DNA from: Thiobacillus sp. UBA6918
GTDB lineage: Bacteria; Pseudomonadota; Gammaproteobacteria; Burkholderiales; Thiobacillaceae
Reading direction: 5' to 3'
Length of the DNA stretch: 10,155 nucleotides
Assembly: GCA_002450925.1 (NCBI GenBank)
Contig: DKAU01000136.1
Location: 6,104 to 16,258, forward strand
This document shows, piece after piece, positions 7,954 through 10,155 of this stretch. How positions within the stretch are numbered: position 1 is the stretch's first letter; each line of letters begins with the position of its first letter. The translations under genes and the position numbers were made by a program. A model generated the notes under the pieces. That model saw only the letters and a list, made by a program, of their open reading frames with translations, was not told the DNA's origin and ran no database searches.

Positions 7954-8325
7954 TTATTCGCTTCCTTGACAACGGGAAAGGGCTCTGCGGTCGCGTTTGG
8001 TGGGCCGCCCCTTGATTTCACGGGCAGGCTCTTTGGTCAGTTTGCGCAAGGCTGACTGTTCATCGCGTTGCGCCCTGCTCTCGACAGACTCCACATAAAG
8101 GGTCTGCGCCACAATTGCCGGACCGCGTTTTTCCGAGAGCTCGCGCACCTTAATCTGCCACTCGACCTCACCAATCCTGATGTTCAACTCATCGTCTACG
8201 CGGATTTCCTTGGCGGGCTTGCATCGTTCGCCATTCAGGCTGATCTTGCCGCTGTCCACGGCCTGTGCTGCCAAGGATCGGGTTTTATAAAAACGCGCGG
8301 CCCAAAGCCATTTATCTATCCGCAT
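7954..8325 (-). CDS. hslR: S4-domain RNA-binding protein, Hsp15-like (ribosome-associated heat shock protein)
   Basis: A 123-residue basic protein. The S4 RNA-binding domain fills about residues 1-60, opening with MRIDKWLWAARFYKTRSLA and continuing with GKISLNGERCKPAKEIRVDDEL. The C-terminal third is very rich in Arg and Lys, as in Hsp15. Hsp15 of E. coli (HslR) binds 50S subunits that still carry a nascent chain after premature release and helps recycle them; the same role is likely here but is inferred from the family. The start is the ATG at 8325-8323. A GGAA lies about 15 nt upstream, so the ribosome site is not strong. It is the first gene of the leftward cluster and faces the reductase gene across a 108-nt gap containing a sigma70-like promoter. 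I see no convincing heat-shock (sigma32) element, so heat induction is not supported by the sequence. Other short S4 proteins (YlmH- or RlfA-like) are less good matches. Confidence 0.92.
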   Translation of the reverse strand: MRIDKWLWAARFYKTRSLAAQAVDSGKISLNGERCKPAKEIRVDDELNIRIGEVEWQIKVRELSEKRGPAIVAQTLYVESVESRAQRDEQSALRKLTKEPAREIKGRPTKRDRRALSRCQGSE

Positions 8326-8433
8326 ACTCGATTTGTTTTTTCCATTCCAAGGTAAATAGGGCTTGATGAATCATGTGACAGCCCCAATCTTTTAGGTTCC
8401 CCACACTGAAGATTCAAACAGCAAAGATAAGCC
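8326..8433. other. Divergent intergenic region between hslR and the FMN reductase gene
   Basis: The only substantial non-coding stretch in the window, 108 nt and more AT-rich than the genes. It must hold the promoters for both directions. A leftward promoter candidate is listed separately. For the rightward gene I find only weak boxes (for example GGTAAATAGG at 8351-8360 without a well-spaced -35). A short imperfect dyad lies at 8359-8384: outer arms GGGCT and AGCCC enclosing the perfect palindrome TGATGAATCA at 8364-8373. It could be an operator but is short enough to be chance. No riboswitch or small RNA is apparent. Confidence 0.6.
8389..8417 (-). promoter_or_regulatory. Candidate sigma70 promoter for the hslR–yhdP cluster
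   Basis: Reading leftwards, TTGAAT (8417-8412) and TAAAAG (8394-8389) are separated by exactly 17 nt. Each matches the TTGACA / TATAAT consensus at four of six positions. Transcription would begin near 8382, giving a leader of about 57 nt before the hslR start at 8325. It is the best-spaced pair in the gap, but with two weak boxes it remains a candidate. Confidence 0.35.
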
Positions 8434-8994
8434 ATGACACCCAAAATTCTTGCCTTTTCCGGCAGCACCCGCATTGATTCACTCAACCGCCAGGCACTTG
8501 AGCATGCCGTGCAGGGCGCGCGCGATGCGGGTGCGGAAGTTACCTTGATCGATCTCAGGGATTACAGCCTGCCGTTATATACCGCAGACCTGGAAAATAG
8601 TCATGGGCAGCCTGAAGCTTCGGTTCGACTGAAAGCCCTGTTCAAATCACATCACGGGCTGCTGATTGCCTCCCCTGAATACAACAGCTCGATCACACCA
8701 TTATTGAAAAACACGCTGGACTGGGTTTCACGTCCACACGGCGAAGAATCCGGTCTTGTGCCCTATCAGGGCAAGCTGGCTGCTTTGGTTTCCGCCTCGG
8801 ACGGGCATCTGGGGGGATTGCGAGGACTCAGACACATTCGAGAAATTCTCACCGCCTTGCAGGTACTCGTCCTTCCCAAGCAAATGGCGCTTGCGCACGC
8901 CGATAAGGAGTTAGCCAAACCGGCCTCGCCTGGGCTGGCACACCTTGCCGAAACCGGCAAGGCCCTGGCCGAGGCGATCAGACGCTGGAATTAG
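8434..8994 (+). CDS. NAD(P)H-dependent FMN reductase (flavodoxin-like fold)
   Basis: A 186-residue cytosolic flavoprotein of the NADPH-dependent FMN reductase family (SsuE/ArsH/azoreductase-like group). Residues 5-18 (ILAFSGSTRIDSLN) give the first strand and the phosphate loop GSTR..S that holds FMN. SPEYNSSITPLLKNTLDW (80-97) is the second hallmark, contacting the flavin ring and forming the dimer helix. GHLGGLRGLRHIREIL (124-139) is the usual third conserved region. Such enzymes move electrons from NAD(P)H to flavins or quinones; the physiological acceptor cannot be told from sequence. The start is the ATG at 8434-8436, preceded by a weak purine-rich AAAGATAAG. It stands alone, diverging from hslR and converging on acs. 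Its TAG stop (8992-8994) overlaps the acs TAA stop on the other strand. A neighbour in sulfonate or arsenic metabolism, which would name a specific role, is not present. Confidence 0.93.
   Translation: MTPKILAFSGSTRIDSLNRQALEHAVQGARDAGAEVTLIDLRDYSLPLYTADLENSHGQPEASVRLKALFKSHHGLLIASPEYNSSITPLLKNTLDWVSRPHGEESGLVPYQGKLAALVSASDGHLGGLRGLRHIREILTALQVLVLPKQMALAHADKELAKPASPGLAHLAETGKALAEAIRRWN
8943..8962. other. Perfect 8-bp stem-loop near the convergent gene ends
   Basis: CCTTGCCG, a 4-nt loop AAAC, then CGGCAAGG form an uninterrupted hairpin. It lies inside the last codons of the FMN reductase gene and 29 to 48 nt beyond the acs stop on the minus strand. No run of T follows on either strand, so it is not a classical intrinsic terminator. 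It could protect or define the 3' end of the acs message, or simply be a by-product of GC-rich codons. Confidence 0.35.
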
Positions 8995-10155
8995 ACCGAC
9001 TGCTTTAACTGCTCCAGGATCGCCGGATTCTCGAGCGTTGAAACGTCCTGCGTGATTTCCTCACCTTTAGCGATCGCTCTCAGCAAACGGCGCATGATTT
9101 TGCCGGAGCGTGTCTTGGGTAGATTGTCGCCGAAACGGATGTCGTCCGGCTTGGCAATCGGGCCGATTTCCTTGCCCACCCACTCACGCAGCTCGGCCAC
9201 CAGTTTTTTTGCCTCATCCCCTTCGGGCCTTGCACCCTTGCAGACCACGAAAGCCACCACCGCCTCGCCTTTGACTTCGTGCGGCTTGCCCACCACCGCG
9301 GCTTCGGCCACACGCGGATTGGACACCAGCGCGGATTCGATTTCCATGGTACCGAGGCGATGGCCGGAAACATTCAGCACGTCATCAATACGGCCCATGA
9401 TCCAGAAATAGTCATCCGCATCCTGATGGGTGGAGTCGCCGGCCAGATACATCTTTCCCCCGAGCTCCTCGGGGAAATAAGTCTTTTTGAACCTCTCAGG
9501 ATCTCCCCATAGGGTACGGAGTTGAGATGGAAACGGGCGCTTGATGACTAAAAAGCCGCCGTGGCCTTTTTCCACGTCATGCCCGGCCTCGTCCACCACG
9601 CCCACCATGATGCCTGGCAGCGGCAGGGTGCAGGAACCCGGTTTGGTCGGCACCGCACCCGGTAGCGGTGAAATCATGTTGGCGCCAGTCTCGGTCTGCC
9701 ACCAGGTATCGACGATGGGGCAGCGCTTCTGGCCGATAACCTCGTGGTACCACATCCAGGCTTCGGGGTTGATCGGTTCGCCCACGGTACCCAGCAGGCG
9801 CAAGGATGAGAGGTCAAATTTCGCCGGCAGATCGGAACCCAGCTTGATCAGCGAGCGGATTGCAGTCGGTGCAGTATAGAAAGTTGTCACCTTGTGCTTC
9901 TGGATCATTTCCCAGAAACGCCCGGCATGCGGGTAAGTCGGGATGCCCTCAAAAATCACTTCGGTCATGCCCAGCGACAGAGGGCCATACGCGACGTAAG
10001 TATGGCCGGTAATCCAGCCTACGTCCGCCGTGCACCAATACACATCGGTATCGGGTTTGGCATCGAACACCCATTTCATGGACAGAATCGCGCCCAGCAG
10101 ATAGCCGCCGGGGGAGTGCTGCACGCCCTTGGGCTTGCCGGTGGAACCGGAGGTA
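8991..10155 (-). CDS. acs: Acetyl-CoA synthetase (partial, N-terminal part missing)
   Basis: The visible 387 residues are the C-terminal portion of an enzyme of about 650 residues that turns acetate, ATP and CoA into acetyl-CoA through acetyl-AMP. The 5' end lies beyond the right edge. Numbering from the first whole codon (10154), the fragment opens with the ATP-binding loop TSGSTGKPKG (1-10). It continues with WWQTETGA, the hinge region AGDSTHQDADDYFWIMGR, then DDVLNVSGHRLG, and ends with PKTRSGKIMRR, whose Lys352 is the catalytic lysine that protein acetyltransferases modify in other bacteria. An acetylation control of this kind is possible but not shown. One oddity: the normally invariant Gly of the D-x-D-G-Y motif is Asp here (codon 9413-9411, GAC where GGC is expected). 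The TAA stop overlaps the reductase stop by 4 bases. The wording of the last 80 residues (GKEIGPIAKP, AKGEEITQD) resembles betaproteobacterial enzymes as I remember them. Confidence 0.98.
   Translation of the reverse strand, partial: TSGSTGKPKGVQHSPGGYLLGAILSMKWVFDAKPDTDVYWCTADVGWITGHTYVAYGPLSLGMTEVIFEGIPTYPHAGRFWEMIQKHKVTTFYTAPTAIRSLIKLGSDLPAKFDLSSLRLLGTVGEPINPEAWMWYHEVIGQKRCPIVDTWWQTETGANMISPLPGAVPTKPGSCTLPLPGIMVGVVDEAGHDVEKGHGGFLVIKRPFPSQLRTLWGDPERFKKTYFPEELGGKMYLAGDSTHQDADDYFWIMGRIDDVLNVSGHRLGTMEIESALVSNPRVAEAAVVGKPHEVKGEAVVAFVVCKGARPEGDEAKKLVAELREWVGKEIGPIAKPDDIRFGDNLPKTRSGKIMRRLLRAIAKGEEITQDVSTLENPAILEQLKQSV

Noticed and set aside
8366..8395. Nine-codon open frame (MNHVTAPIF) upstream of the FMN reductase, as a possible leader peptide
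   Set aside because: It is preceded by AGGG at a short spacing but has no repeated regulatory codons and no attenuator-like hairpins, so it is most likely chance.

Overview
The window reads as chromosomal core sequence from a Gram-negative proteobacterium, most likely a betaproteobacterium. Three things suggest this: an AsmA-like envelope protein of the YhdP type, the yhdP–nitrilase–tldD order, and an acetyl-CoA synthetase C-terminus that, from memory, resembles betaproteobacterial enzymes. The order (Nitrosomonadales or Rhodocyclales, for example) is a guess. There are no tRNAs, rRNAs, insertion sequences, CRISPR arrays or phage genes that I can see. Genes fill almost everything; the only real gap is about 108 bases at 8326-8433.

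Positions 1-8325 hold six genes on the minus strand, read right to left. They are a small S4 RNA-binding protein of the Hsp15 type (8325-7954), the 1270-residue YhdP-family envelope protein (7923-4111), a carbon-nitrogen hydrolase of the Nit type (4114-3173), the metalloprotease TldD (3167-1695), a GAF plus HD-GYP protein predicted to break down cyclic di-GMP (1695-520), and the start of an MFS transporter of the UMF1/Atg22-like type (520, running off the left edge). Spacing is very tight: 30 nt, a 4-nt ATGA overlap, 5 nt (or a 4-nt GTGA overlap), then two TGATG junctions where stop and start share one base. This looks like one transcript with translational coupling. The yhdP–nit–tldD core concerns the outer membrane, metabolite repair and peptide processing. 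The HD-GYP protein and the transporter appear to be an added tail.

Positions 8326-8433 are a divergent intergenic region with a fair sigma70-like promoter firing left into the hslR–yhdP cluster. Rightwards, 8434-8994 encodes a small flavodoxin-fold NAD(P)H-dependent FMN reductase. It converges on acs (acetyl-CoA synthetase, minus strand, from the right edge to 8991), and the two stop codons overlap by 4 bases.

I do not see a clear new defence or mobile system. The points most worth a second look are the HD-GYP gene coupled to tldD, the transporter coupled behind it, the forced N-terminal extension on the nitrilase, and the way acs and the reductase end inside one another next to a perfect hairpin.
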